Below are positions 25,721 to 37,240 of a stretch of DNA of 64,000 bases, in pieces (position 1 is the stretch's first letter; each line of letters begins with the position of its first letter). The position numbers were made by a program, and so were the translations under genes. This DNA is from DATAOG01 sp963798075. GTDB lineage: Bacteria > Pseudomonadota > Alphaproteobacteria > Geminicoccales > Geminicoccaceae. The notes beneath the pieces are model-generated. The model had not been told where the DNA came from, made no database searches, and worked only from the letters and a program-made list of their open reading frames with translations. The stretch covers positions 62,001-126,000 of the forward strand of contig CAWCRU010000018.1 in NCBI GenBank assembly GCA_963798075.1, in the 5' to 3' direction.

Positions 25721-25963
25721 ATGAAGGCGCGGGTCCACGTCCGCCTCAAGGACGGCGTGCTCGACCCGCAGGGGGCCGCGATCGGCCGCGCGCTCTCGCA
25801 GCTCGGCTTTGCGGGCGTCGGCAGCGTCCGCCAGGGCAAGCTGATCGAGCTCGAGCTCGACCGGTCCGACCGCGCCGCGGCCGAGGCCGAGGTCCGCTCG
25901 ATGTGCGAGCAGCTGCTGGCCAATCCGGTGATCGAGACCTGGTCCGTGACCTTCGAGGACTGA
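25721..25963 (+). CDS. purS: Phosphoribosylformylglycinamidine synthase subunit PurS
   Basis: 80 residues. MKARVHVRLKDGVLDPQG and the later VRQGKLIELELD, CEQLLANPVIETWSV are the PurS pattern. PurS, PurQ and PurL together make the FGAM synthase complex, in which PurS bridges the glutaminase (PurQ) and the synthetase (PurL). It lies between purC and purQ with short gaps (7 and 24 bases), so all are co-transcribed. Confidence 0.96.
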   Translation: MKARVHVRLKDGVLDPQGAAIGRALSQLGFAGVGSVRQGKLIELELDRSDRAAAEAEVRSMCEQLLANPVIETWSVTFED

Positions 25964-25987
25964 CCTTCCGACGTCGAGGGGGGAGCC

Positions 25988-28860
<2,873 letters not shown>

Positions 28861-28877
28861 GGGATGGACGGCACGCG

Positions 28878-29111
28878 ATGGCGATGACCGCGGACGAGAT
28901 CAGCGCCCTCATTCGCGAGGGTCTGCCGCAGGCGCAGGTGACCGTCGAGGATCTCGCGGGCGACGGCAATCACTACCGGGCGCACGTGATCGCACCCGCC
29001 TTTCGCGGCAAGAGCCGGGTCCAGCAGCACCAGATGGTCTACCGGGCGCTCGGCGCGCGCATGGGTGGCGAGCTGCACGCCCTGGCCTTGACCACGGCTG
29101 CCCCGGATTGA
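28878..29111 (+). CDS. bolA: BolA family protein
   Basis: 77 residues from ATG 28878 (or 28884). MTADEISALIREGLPQAQVTVEDLAGDGNHYRAHVIAPAF matches the BolA fold, with the helix-turn KSRVQQHQMVYRALG near 50. The conserved His in GNHYRAHV and in QQHQMVY can take part in Fe-S binding with a CGFS glutaredoxin, which is the next gene (grxD) 30 bases downstream. The pair takes part in Fe-S cluster transfer and iron signalling. It closes the purine operon on the 3' side, a common order in alphaproteobacteria. Confidence 0.93.
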   Translation: MAMTADEISALIREGLPQAQVTVEDLAGDGNHYRAHVIAPAFRGKSRVQQHQMVYRALGARMGGELHALALTTAAPD

Positions 29112-29140
29112 ACAGAACGCGTCTCCCCAAGGAGCCGACC

Positions 29141-29476
29141 ATGACCGACGTGCGTGCCCGCATCCAGAACGACATCGAGACCAACCCGGTCGTGCTCTAC
29201 ATGAAGGGCACGCCCGTCTTCCCGCAGTGCGGCTTCTCGGCCCAGGTGGTCCAGGTGCTCTCGCTCACAGGCGTCAAGTTCAAGGCCTTCGACGTCCTCT
29301 CGGACGACGAGCTGCGCCAGGGCATCAAGGAATTCAGCAGCTGGCCGACCATCCCTCAGCTCTACGTCAAGGGCGAGTTCGTCGGCGGCTGCGACATCAT
29401 CCGCGAGATGTATCAGAGCGGCGAGCTGGCCACCTTGCTGCAAGAGAAGGGCGTCGAGACCGAGGTCGCGGCCTGA
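29141..29476 (+). CDS. grxD: Monothiol glutaredoxin Grx4/GrxD
   Basis: 111 residues from ATG 29141, seven bases after AAGGAG; an upstream TTG at 29108 is not needed. The monothiol motif CGFS (near residue 29) lies in VFPQCGFSAQVVQVL, followed by WPTIPQLYVKGEFVGGCDI for glutathione binding. It carries a bridging [2Fe-2S] cluster with glutathione, alone or with BolA, and passes it to target proteins in the cytoplasm. Standard length. Confidence 0.95.
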   Translation: MTDVRARIQNDIETNPVVLYMKGTPVFPQCGFSAQVVQVLSLTGVKFKAFDVLSDDELRQGIKEFSSWPTIPQLYVKGEFVGGCDIIREMYQSGELATLLQEKGVETEVAA

Positions 29477-29507
29477 CCGGCGCTCCGGCCCGGGACGGCG
29501 CCCGCGC

Positions 29508-30329
29508 TCAGCGCGCCGCCAGCTGACAGCCGGCTTCGCCGGAGCAGTCCTGGAGCAGCTCGATGCTGGCGCCGAGCGTCGCATCCAACAGCCGCATCTT
29601 GAGCGGCAGCAGGCGCTGATCGTCGCTCAGCAGCAGCTCGACGCCGATCCGGTTGTCGTCGAGCTCGACATCGTCGAGGTCGGAGCCGGCGAGCAGCGTC
29701 AAGGTCAGGCCGACCCGCACGACCGGGCGCTCGCGGCCGGCGACCCAGCTGCGCTCATGGCCCGTCACCGCCGCCTCGAGGTCATAGCGCCGGCGGCCGT
29801 CGAAGATCGCCGCGCTGAACGGCGCCGTCGCGTCGGCGGTGGCGACGTAGTCGCGCAGCTCGAAGAACGCGGTCAACGGGTCGATGACGTTCTTGCGCAG
29901 CGCCTCCGGCACCTTGCTGGTATCCGGCTTGCCGCGCTTGGTGATCTCGAGGTCGACCACGTCGCCGCTGTCGCGATCGAAGCGCACGATCGAGGTCCGG
30001 TCCTTCTTGCGCGAGCTGTATTCGGAGCTGAAGGTCAGCGGGGTCATGGTCTCGTCCGCCCCGAGCTGACCGATCGCAAGCGTCTTGGAGCGATAGCGCG
30101 CCAGCTTCTCGACCAGGCCCACGGTCCTGACCAGCAGCTCCGAGCGGTACCGGGTCGATTCGACACGGTGGTCGAGGTCGAGCGTGGCGATCTGGAAGCC
30201 CATCCAATAGACGCCATAGCGCAGGCTGAGGGGCTCGTCCGGATCGGCCCACAGCGGCGAGGCGGCGAAGGTGAGCGCGATCAGCCCGCTGATCAGGAGG
30301 GTGGTCGCTCGACCGAGACGGCTGGCCAC
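29508..30329 (-). CDS. DUF3108 domain exported protein
   Basis: 273 residues from a GTG at 30329, which lies ten bases after a GGAGGAG site; the ATG at 30485 would add 52 residues with poor codon use. A signal peptide (ATTLLISGLIALTFAASPLWA) is followed by the DUF3108 domain: LRYGVYWMGFQIATLDLD near the start, YSSRKKDRTSIVRFD in the middle and GVELLLSDDQRLLPLKMRL near the end. A terminal CSGEAGCQL pair could form a disulfide. DUF3108 proteins are envelope proteins of unknown function with a beta-rich lipocalin-like pattern. It is separated from rpsD upstream by about 315 bases. Confidence 0.85.
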   Translation of the reverse strand: MASRLGRATTLLISGLIALTFAASPLWADPDEPLSLRYGVYWMGFQIATLDLDHRVESTRYRSELLVRTVGLVEKLARYRSKTLAIGQLGADETMTPLTFSSEYSSRKKDRTSIVRFDRDSGDVVDLEITKRGKPDTSKVPEALRKNVIDPLTAFFELRDYVATADATAPFSAAIFDGRRRYDLEAAVTGHERSWVAGRERPVVRVGLTLTLLAGSDLDDVELDDNRIGVELLLSDDQRLLPLKMRLLDATLGASIELLQDCSGEAGCQLAAR

Positions 30330-30644
30330 GTTCGGATCGCTCCTCCAAAAAGCCCGCCGCCCGCGACGCCCTTTCGCGCCGCGGCCGGCCAGCGCCGGCA
30401 TCCTAATCTTCAGGGCGCGGGCGGGGCGACCCGGATCGGCGGTTGGACCGGCATTTTTCGCCGGGCTGTTGCAACTCCGCCCCACCAGCCCGACACCGGC
30501 CCTACCAAAGCACGAGCCAGTTGAACGACAGGTGAACCGCCGCCGCCGATGTGGCCGCGGCGGTGCCGGTCCGCAACGGGTGCGGTGGTCGGGTGCGACG
30601 ATCTGCGCGCAAGCTGTCCGGGTGCGGGGCGCGGCCAGGGCGGC
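30330..30644. other. Intergenic region between rpsD and the DUF3108 gene
   Basis: About 315 bases with no gene of normal codon use. An 8-base stem ACCGCCGC (30536-30543) with GCGGCGGT (30557-30564) lies about 80 bases after the rpsD stop and could end rpsD transcription, but no U-tract follows. No promoter for the DUF3108 gene was recognised by eye. Confidence 0.35.
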
Positions 30645-31259
30645 TCAGCGCGAGTAGTACTCGATCACGAGGTTCGGCTCCATCTGCACCGGATAGGGGA
30701 CGTCGGCGAGCTTGGGCACCCGCACCAGCGTGCCCTTGACGGCCTTGAGGTCGAGCGAGAGGTAGTCGGGCACGTCGCGCTCGGGCTGCTGCAGCGTGCC
30801 GAGCACGATCGCCAGCGCCTTGGACTTCTCGCGCACCTCGACCACGTCGCCCTCGCGGACCAGATAGCTCGAGATCGTCACCCGGCGGCCGTTGACGGTG
30901 ACGTGGCCGTGATTGACGAACTGGCGCGCCGCGAACACGGTCGGCACGAAGTTCAGGCGGTAGACCACCATGTCGAGGCGGCGCTCCAGCAGCCCGACCA
31001 TGGCCTCGGCAGTGTCGCCGCGCCGCCGCGAGGCCTCCTCGTAGACGCGCCGGAACTGCCGCTCGGTGATGTTGCCGTAGTAGCCCTTGAGCTTCTGCTT
31101 GGCCGCCAGCTGCTGACCGTAGCCCGAGATCTTGCGCCGCTTGGAGCCGTGCTCGCCGGGCGGATAGTCGCGCTTGACGATCGGATTGCGGGCGCGGCCC
31201 CAGAGATTGACCCCGAGGCGGCGACAGATCTTGTTCTTGGCTTCGACGCGTTTGGTCAT
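30645..31259 (-). CDS. rpsD: 30S ribosomal protein S4
   Basis: 204 residues from ATG 31259 (MTKRVEAKNKICRRLGVNLWGR), the standard length and start; the frame extends upstream to 31310 without need. KRDYPPGEHGSKRRKISGYG and the S4 RNA-binding domain with LERRLDMVVYRLNFVPTVFAARQFVNHGHV, here split for brevity, are typical. S4 nucleates assembly of the 16S rRNA 5' domain and often autoregulates its own mRNA. It stands alone and is transcribed from the promoter at 31345-31372, with a leader hairpin at 31311-31332. Confidence 0.97.
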   Translation of the reverse strand: MTKRVEAKNKICRRLGVNLWGRARNPIVKRDYPPGEHGSKRRKISGYGQQLAAKQKLKGYYGNITERQFRRVYEEASRRRGDTAEAMVGLLERRLDMVVYRLNFVPTVFAARQFVNHGHVTVNGRRVTISSYLVREGDVVEVREKSKALAIVLGTLQQPERDVPDYLSLDLKAVKGTLVRVPKLADVPYPVQMEPNLVIEYYSR

Positions 31260-31310
31260 GACGGACTTGCTGGCATTCCGGCGGGGGTTCTGACATTTCG
31301 GCACGAACAA

Positions 31311-31332
31311 AAGACCGCCAGGCGGCGGTCTT
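31311..31332 (-). promoter_or_regulatory. Terminator-like hairpin in the rpsD leader
   Basis: On the minus strand, AAGACCGCC pairs perfectly with GGCGGTCTT around a four-base loop, followed by TTGTT. It begins a few bases after the predicted start of transcription and ends about 52 bases before the rpsD ATG. It could stabilise the 5' end, act in S4 autoregulation, or be a terminator of an upstream transcript. Confidence 0.55.
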
Positions 31333-31344
31333 CGAACCGCGCCG

Positions 31345-31372
31345 GTTATAGCGCCCGGCCGCGCGATGTCAA
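31345..31372 (-). promoter_or_regulatory. Strong sigma-70 promoter of rpsD
   Basis: On the minus strand TTGACA (31367-31372) is separated by 16 bases from TATAAC (31345-31350). Both boxes are near consensus. Transcription is expected near 31338, leaving an 80-base leader. This is the best promoter seen by eye in the window. Confidence 0.72.
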
Positions 31373-31403
31373 AGGCTTTGCGCTCGCGGCCAAACGAGCA
31401 TTT

Positions 31404-31818
31404 TCAATCCCCTCCCGCCGGCGCCACGTCGATTTGCGGCAGCTTCTTCCAGTAGTCGAGCGGTCGCACAGCCCGGTACGCGTGCCGCCAGCGCACAACC
31501 TTGGCCTTCTGGCCGGGCTCGAACACCAGGGTTTTGAGGCAGGCCCTGGCAGTGGCGCGGTCCTCGAACTGCAGCGCGTAGGACCGCCAGGGGTTGAGCC
31601 GGCGGTCGTCGCCGACGAACCGACTGCGGCCGCAGGCCTTGCCGGTCACCCGGATCAGGAACCGCTCATCGACCTCCGCCGACACGACGATCAGCCAGCC
31701 GCCCGCGATCCGCGCCAACTTCGATCTCGAGGCCGGCGTCCGCCCAGGCGGCGACCTTAAGCTCGCCGGTCACCGGGTCCCACGACAGGCCTTCCGGCCA
31801 CCTCACGAACAGTCCCAT
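31404..31818 (-). CDS. Hypothetical protein, probably frame-broken by one extra base
   Basis: A GGAG site eight bases before ATG 31818 starts MGLFVRWPEGLSWDPVTG and ends the first frame at GLEIE. A one-base shift near 31715-31722 continues as LARIAGGWLIVVSAEVDERFL. The rest includes FVGDDRRLNPWRSYALQFED and a C-terminal RPLDYWKKLPQIDV. About 137 residues in total. It starts two bases after the stop of the upstream unknown gene, so they are coupled. No known domain is recognised; the pattern of short strands suggests a small beta-rich protein. Codon use is weaker than in neighbours, which may point to foreign origin. Confidence 0.5.
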
Positions 31819-31820
31819 CG

Positions 31821-32137
31821 TCACCGCTCCAGCGCTGTCACGTAGACTAGGCCGACCATGCGCTCACCGCCCTGGTAGCTGCCGATCCGGGCATTGGCCG
31901 CGGCGAAGCCGCCGCGACGTGGCGGATCACGTTCGCCCGGCTGCTGTTCGGGGTCACTCGACAACCGTAGTCGTCGGCACAGACCAGATGCCCGGCTGAC
32001 CGGGCCGCGTGAAACGCCTTGGCACCGAGCTCGGCCTGACAGATCGCGTTGCTGCGCTTCAGATTGAACGCGAACCCGTCGGTCGAGCTCGCACTCACGA
32101 ACGGGCTTGCGGCCCCGAGCCGCGGGGTCGTCATCAT
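31821..32137 (-). CDS. Hypothetical small protein, frame-broken
   Basis: Starts at ATG 32137 or 32134 after GGGGGAG. The first frame gives TTPRLGAASPFVSASSTDG, FAFNLKRSNAICQAELGAKAF and VCADDYGCRVTPNSSRANV. Near 31905-31915 the frame changes and continues ANARIGSYQGGERMVGLVYV to a stop at 31821. Here the change needs one missing (or two extra) bases, unlike the other breaks in the window. Three cysteines are present. The next gene starts two bases after its stop. I do not recognise the family; it could be a small accessory or phage-derived gene. The codon bias is relaxed. Confidence 0.4.
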
Positions 32138-32362
32138 CGTCTCCCCCAGGAGCCCTGGGGCGGGATTCCCCGGGCAAGGCAGGCAAAGCCGGGCGAGAAA
32201 AGGGGTCGGCACTCTTGAATTGTCGAGGGAGTTGGCGAGAAAGATCTCGAGGAGGACGTCGCCCTGCGGACGAGATTGGCGAGAGGTCCAGGCGCGTTCG
32301 GCGCGGTCGACCGGCGCCGCTTGGCCGGTGGTGAGGCGGCGAGCTGGCGGGGCGAGGGCGTG

Positions 32363-34078
32363 CTAGGGGATCGGCGCCCGCACCTGGTGGCGCCAGCGGT
32401 CGATGGTCTCGCTGATCAGGTTCTCGTCGTGCTGCTCGTTCTGCCAGGCGGCGGCGAACGGCGGCGTCGTGCTGGCGGGCCGCTCGTGGGGGGCGAGGTC
32501 CAAAAAGCGGATGTGCAGCGGCACCGGCACGGCGTCGCCCAGCACGAGCGCCTCCTGGGTGTTGAGCGCCGGCAGGGCGTCGGCGAGCCAGCGCGAGCTG
32601 TCGGGCACGGCGTGGCGGACGAACTCGAGATCGTGCTCGTTGCCGAGCCGGAGCGCGAAGATCGTGTTGCACTGCGAGAGGCTGCTGACCGAGAGATCGG
32701 CCGGGCGCTGGGTCACGAGGCACAAGGAGAGGCCGTATTTGCGGCCTTCCTTGGCGATCCGCGAGATCGCGCGCCTGGTCGGCGCGAACCCCGCCTGATC
32801 GTCGCGCGGCACGTAGCGATGCGCCTCCTCGCAGACCAGCAGCAGCGGCGGCGCCCGGTCGCGATCGCTCCAGAGCGCGAACTCGAAGATCAGCCGGCAG
32901 AGCACCGAGACCACGACGTCGACGATCTCGGACGGCACGCCCGAGATGTCGATGATCGTGATCGGCTTGCCCTCGACCGGAATCCGCAGGATCCGGGACA
33001 GGATCTGGCGCATGTTGTCGCGGACGCTGAAGCTCGAGAACATGAAATCATAGCGCTTGTCGCTGCTCACGCTCTCGGCCCGATTGATCAGGTGCTGGTA
33101 GTAGACCGCGTTGTCGGCCTTGTTGAAGGCGCCCATCTCGTCCTTGAGGACCTGGATCAGCTCGGACAGGCGGTAGGGCACCGGCGTGTCGACCGTGACG
33201 TGGTCCTGGCTTTCGCCCTCGCCCGTGAAGCTGCGCCTGGCCCGCAGGATCGCGCGCCGCAGGATGGCACCTTCGGCATAGGCCCCCTCCGGCGATTCCT
33301 GGTTGACCAGGATCGCGGCCACCTCCTCGAAGTTCAGGAGCCAGTACGGCAGCTTCAGGTTGCTCGGGTTGAGCAGCTCGGCGCGGCCCTCGAAGGCGGG
33401 CGCGTACTCGTTGTGCGGGTCGAGCATGATGACGTGGCCGTAGGGATGGGCATCGAGGATCGCGCGCAGGATCACGGTCACCGCGCAGGACTTGCCGGCG
33501 CCGGTGGTCCCGAGCACGGCGAAATGCTTTCCGAGCAGATTGTCGGTCATCGCGAAGGCCGGAAGGTCGGCGGCGTTGCGCAAGGTGCCGAGCCGGACGG
33601 TCGAGACCTCCGGCCGGGCGTAGATCGCGCACAGCTCCTCGCGCGTGCTGACATGGATCGGGCTGTCGAGGGGCGGGTAGCTGGAGACGCCGCGCTGGAA
33701 GCGCCAGCGGTTCGAGTTGCCGTTCAGGATCTCACCGATCAGCCGGATCTCGACCAGCCGGCGGTCGTCGTCGCCGGCGCGGCGGCCGTCGTTCTTGAGC
33801 GTGGTGATGACGCCGAAGCTGCGTCCGGTCGCACCCTGCAGCCGGACCACGTGGCCGATCTCGGCAATGCTGGCGGCTTCGGGCTCGAGCAGGGCCCAGA
33901 TGATCGCGCCGGCGACCGACATGACCCGACCGAGCTGCGCGCCCTCCGAGCCCAGCTCGGCCCGCTGGGTCTGGTCGGCCGTGCTCGGGACCGCCTGGTC
34001 GCGCCCATGGGCGGGCCGGCTCGACCTCAGTCCACGCGCGAGCCCTGCTGCCTGGTCCAAGCTCAGGCTCCCGAACAT
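32363..34078 (-). CDS. HerA-like ATPase (DUF87 domain protein)
   Basis: 571 residues. An N-terminal beta-barrel-like segment (QLGRVMSVAGAIIW, then IGHVVRLQGATGRSFGVIT) of the HAS type is followed by a RecA-like motor: Walker A GTTGAGKS near 184, Walker B LLLVCEEAHRY near 421 and the sensor LCLVTQRPADLS near 458. HerA translocases form hexamers that thread DNA, usually with the nuclease NurA in repair or in phage defence systems. No nurA, sirtuin or other defence partner is next to it, so a general repair or chromosome role is more likely. Start at ATG 34078 is chosen because the HAS region begins before the internal ATG at 33922, but the first 45 residues are doubtful. Confidence 0.85.
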   Translation of the reverse strand: MFGSLSLDQAAGLARGLRSSRPAHGRDQAVPSTADQTQRAELGSEGAQLGRVMSVAGAIIWALLEPEAASIAEIGHVVRLQGATGRSFGVITTLKNDGRRAGDDDRRLVEIRLIGEILNGNSNRWRFQRGVSSYPPLDSPIHVSTREELCAIYARPEVSTVRLGTLRNAADLPAFAMTDNLLGKHFAVLGTTGAGKSCAVTVILRAILDAHPYGHVIMLDPHNEYAPAFEGRAELLNPSNLKLPYWLLNFEEVAAILVNQESPEGAYAEGAILRRAILRARRSFTGEGESQDHVTVDTPVPYRLSELIQVLKDEMGAFNKADNAVYYQHLINRAESVSSDKRYDFMFSSFSVRDNMRQILSRILRIPVEGKPITIIDISGVPSEIVDVVVSVLCRLIFEFALWSDRDRAPPLLLVCEEAHRYVPRDDQAGFAPTRRAISRIAKEGRKYGLSLCLVTQRPADLSVSSLSQCNTIFALRLGNEHDLEFVRHAVPDSSRWLADALPALNTQEALVLGDAVPVPLHIRFLDLAPHERPASTTPPFAAAWQNEQHDENLISETIDRWRHQVRAPIP

Positions 34079-34220
34079 GCTTGGCGACCCGATGCCGCCG
34101 CAGTCGGACAGGACTCTGACGCAAATGCCGTTTCGGATGCGTTAATCCGCGCCAGATCGCCCGCGCGGAGCCGCAGCGCCGAGGCCGGCCGAGCCCTTGT
34201 CGACGCGGATCGCGAGCCGC

Positions 34221-34982
34221 TCAGGGGACCTGGCGGCGCGCCCGGCGGCCCTGCGCCAGCTGCTTGATCGTGCCGCGCAGGAGATGGACGTCGGGGGTCC
34301 CGAGCTCGGCGCGCGCGAAGATCGCCTTGAGCGCGCGCACCATGCTCTGGCGCCGGTCGGGGGTGCGGAAGAAGTCCGCCGCATCGAGTTCGGCCACCAG
34401 GTGGTCGAGCAGGCCGGCGAGCTCACCCTTGGTCGCCGGCGGGCCGACGCGCGCGCGCCGCGGCCGCATCGGCGCGGCCGCCGCCGACTGCCACCACTCA
34501 TAGCCAATCAGCAGGACCGCCTGCGCGAGGTTGAGCGAGAAAAAGTCCGGATTGACCGGCACGCGCAGCACCGCGTCGGCCTGGATCAGCTCGTCGTTGG
34601 TGAGCCCGGTCCGCTCCGGGCCGAACAGGATGCCCGCAGCCTGCCCCTGGGCGAGCGCGGCGCGGACTTCGCCTGCGGCCCGGGCGGCGTCGATCTCGCG
34701 CTTGGGCAGATCGCGCAGGCGCGCGGTCGTGGCGTAGAGGCGATGCAGATCGGCGCTCGCCTCTTCGACCGTCTCGAACAGCCGCAGGCGGTTCAGGACC
34801 AGGGTCGCACCCGAGGCGGCATTGACCGCCTTGACGTTCGGCCAGCCGCATTGCGGGCGCACCAGGCGCAGATCGGTGAGGCCGAAATTCAGCATCGCGC
34901 GCGCCGCGGTGCCGACGTTCTCGCCGAGCTGCGGGCGGACCAGGATGATGGCGGGGCCGGTCGTGGGCGGCGCCGCGGCCAT
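34221..34982 (-). CDS. trmJ: tRNA (cytidine/uridine-2'-O-)-methyltransferase TrmJ
   Basis: 253 residues of the SPOUT family. RPQLGENVGTAARAMLNFG near the start, FGPERTGLTNDEL near 118 and NPDFFSLNLAQAVLLIGYE near 143 are the TrmJ pattern forming the knotted S-adenosylmethionine site. A C-terminal helical extension (about 175-245) is typical. The enzyme methylates the ribose of position 32 in tRNA anticodon loops. Its ATG follows the cimA stop with no gap, so it is the distal gene of that operon. Confidence 0.92.
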   Translation of the reverse strand: MAAAPPTTGPAIILVRPQLGENVGTAARAMLNFGLTDLRLVRPQCGWPNVKAVNAASGATLVLNRLRLFETVEEASADLHRLYATTARLRDLPKREIDAARAAGEVRAALAQGQAAGILFGPERTGLTNDELIQADAVLRVPVNPDFFSLNLAQAVLLIGYEWWQSAAAAPMRPRRARVGPPATKGELAGLLDHLVAELDAADFFRTPDRRQSMVRALKAIFARAELGTPDVHLLRGTIKQLAQGRRARRQVP

Positions 34983-36576
34983 TCAGTGCGCGGCTTCGGC
35001 GCGGTCGACGAACAGCTTGTAGGTGATGCCGTCGTGGAGCGCATTGTAGGAGGCGTCGATGACGTTGGTCGAGACGCCGACCGTCGACCAGCGCCGGCCG
35101 AGATCGTCGGCGCTCTCGATGATCACGCGGGTGACCGCCGCCGTGCCGGCCTCGGGCGTCAGGATGCGCACCTTGTAGTCGGCCAGATGCATGTGCTCGA
35201 GCCCCGGATAGGTCGCCGACAGCGCCTGGCGCAAGGCCGTATCGAGCGCGTGCACGGGGCCGTTGCCTTCGGCCACGATCATGCGCACGGCACCGCCGAC
35301 CTCGACCTTGATGGTCGCCTCGGAGAGCGTGACCAGCTCGTTGCGGGCGTTGAACCGGCGCTCGTCGATGATCCGGAAGCTCTGCAGGCGGAAGTAGTCC
35401 GGCACCTGGCCCAGCGTCCGCCGCGCCAGGAGCTCGAAGCTCGCATCGGCGCCCTCGTAGGCGTAGCCGTTGGCCTCGCGCTCCTTGACCTCGCGCAGCA
35501 GTGCCCGGACCTCGGCCTCGCCGGGCGGCGCCTCGAGGTCGATCTCCTCGAGCCGCTTGACCAGGCTCGCGCGGCCCGCCTGGTCCGAGACCACGATGTG
35601 GCGCTGGTTGCCGACCACCTCGGGCGGGACGTGCTCGTAGCTGCTCGGGTCCTTGACCACCGCCGCGGCGTGCAGGCCCGCCTTGTGGGTGAAGGCGCTG
35701 GCGCCGACATAGGCGGCATGCCGGTCGGGCGTCCGGTTGAGGCGCTCGTCGAGCGAGCGCGAAAACTCGGTCAGCTGGCGGAGCCCGGCCTCGCCGACCC
35801 CGGTCGCATAGCCGAGCTTCAGCATCAGCGTCGGGATCAGCGCCACCAGATTGGCGTTGCCGCAACGCTCGCCGAGCCCGTTCAGCGTGCCCTGGACCTG
35901 GCGGCAGCCGGCCCGGATCGCGGCCAGGCTGTTCGCGACCGCGTTCTCGGTGTCGTTGTGGGTATGGATGCCGAGCCGCTCGGGCGGGATGTTCCCAGAC
36001 ACCCGCTCGACCGTGCGCGCCACCTCGTGCGGCAGCCGGCCACCATTGGTGTCGCAGAGCACGAGCCAGCGCGCTCCGCCTGCAGCCGCCGCCTCGAGGC
36101 AGGCCAGCGCATAGTCGGGGTCGGCCGCGTAGCCGTCGAAGAAATGCTCGGCATCAAACATGACCTCGGACGCCCGCCGCCCCGCTTCGGCGATGCTGTC
36201 CTCGATCATGCAGCAAATTCTCGTCGAGCTCGGCGCCGAGCAGCTCCACCTGACGGGGCGCGCTCTTGCCGACCAGCGTGATCACGTCGGTCTGCGCCTG
36301 GAACAGCGTCGCGAGCCCCGGATCGTTGGCCGCACTCCGCCCCGGCCGCCGCGTCATGCCGAAGGCCGCGAGCTTCGCATGCCCGAGCTTCGGGGCCTGC
36401 TGGAAGAAACCGTCGTCGGTCGGGTTGGCGCCCGGCCAGCCGCCCTCGACGTAGTCGATGCCCAGCCGGTCGAGCATCTGCGCGATCGCGACCTTGTCGG
36501 CGACCGCGAAGTCGACCCCCTGGGTCTGGCCGCCGTCGCGCAAGGTCGTGTCGTAGAGATAGATCCGCTCGGTCAT
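34983..36576 (-). CDS. cimA: (R)-citramalate synthase, frame broken by one extra base
   Basis: The N-terminal TIM barrel starts YLYDTTLRDGGQTQGVDF with the metal- and substrate-binding DTTLRDG motif. GWPGANPTDDGFF follows. After ITLVGKSAPRQVELLG the frame shifts once near 36209-36214 and resumes as MIEDSIAEAGRR with FDAEHFFDGY, VLCDTNGG and the metal ligands HTHND. The C-terminal regulatory domain runs from about 375 and includes VEVGGAVRMIVAEGNGPVHALD. Corrected length is about 530 residues, normal. The enzyme condenses pyruvate with acetyl-CoA for isoleucine synthesis. It lies directly upstream of trmJ. Confidence 0.92.
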
Positions 36577-36684
36577 GGCTCGCGCCGCGGCGCCGTCTGC
36601 TCCGTTAGCCCGACCGGTAGCAGATGCCCGCGCCGAGGTCCACGTCTGCGGACGGCGACAGCCGTTCGAGCATCCGGACCAAGC

Positions 36685-36957
36685 CTATCGCAACAGACGC
36701 CTCAGCCTGCGGTAGACCTCCGAGTCATTGCGCTTACCCACCAGCACAATTTGCAGGATCTCACCCTGGACATCGTAGATGATCCGATATTCCCCCACAT
36801 CAGCACGCCGAAAGGGGGCGCCCACAAGGGAAGCCGAATCGGCTGGGTACGCGTTTCGGCTCAGTTCGGTGATCTTGGTCGCCACCTGGCGACCGTGTTT
36901 CGGCGGAAGTCGACGGAGGATTTTCTCGGACTGCCTCGAATACTCAATCTTCAGCAT
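36685..36957 (-). CDS. RelE/ParE family toxin
   Basis: 90 residues. YSRQSEKILRRLPPKHGRQV leads to the strands with VGEYRIIYDVQGEILQIVLVGKRNDSEVY, the RelE fold with the terminal arginine/tyrosine and lysine-arginine residues that usually contact RNA. It overlaps the upstream antitoxin by 14 bases, and the pair is a Phd-type antitoxin with a RelE-type toxin, as in YefM/YoeB or Phd/RelE modules. It is expected to cut mRNA on ribosomes. Confidence 0.9.
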   Translation of the reverse strand: MLKIEYSRQSEKILRRLPPKHGRQVATKITELSRNAYPADSASLVGAPFRRADVGEYRIIYDVQGEILQIVLVGKRNDSEVYRRLRRLLR

Positions 36958-37201
36958 CGAGCAGCTGCCTGGTCAGCCTTTCGCTCTCGTCCGGCCCGAG
37001 CCACTCGCCCTTGTCGACCACCTCCTGGGCGCGCGCCGCCCACCAGGCATCATCCAGCGCTTCCAACCGCTGATACTCCTCAAGCGACAGGATCACGGCA
37101 ACCGCGCGACCATGCTTCTCGATCGTGACCGGCTCGCGCTGGACCGTGTCCAGCATCTTGCCGAAGCCGTTCTTGGCCTCCTTGGCAGCGATCGTCTTCA
37201 T
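36944..37201 (-). CDS. Phd/YefM family antitoxin
   Basis: 85 residues. MKTIAAKEAKNGFGKMLDTV and PVTIEKHGRAVAVILSLEEYQRLEAL are the DNA-binding Phd/YefM domain; the acidic tail after about 55 binds the toxin. It is the first gene of the pair. An imperfect palindrome AGCCATAATAGCT on the minus strand (about 37226-37238) lies 25 bases before the start and may be its operator. Confidence 0.9.
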   Translation of the reverse strand: MKTIAAKEAKNGFGKMLDTVQREPVTIEKHGRAVAVILSLEEYQRLEALDDAWWAARAQEVVDKGEWLGPDESERLTRQLLDAED

Positions 37202-37240
37202 GCGCGGTTCTCCCGAAGCGATTTGAGCTATTATGGCTAT

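Noticed and set aside
32363..34078. HerA-like ATPase as part of an anti-phage defence system
   Set aside because: No nuclease, sirtuin or other defence partner is adjacent; neighbours are housekeeping genes (trmJ, cimA) and a pair of small unknown genes.
32276..34267. 663-codon plus-strand frame opposite the HerA-like gene
   Set aside because: No motif is present, while the minus strand has Walker A and B motifs and normal codon bias.
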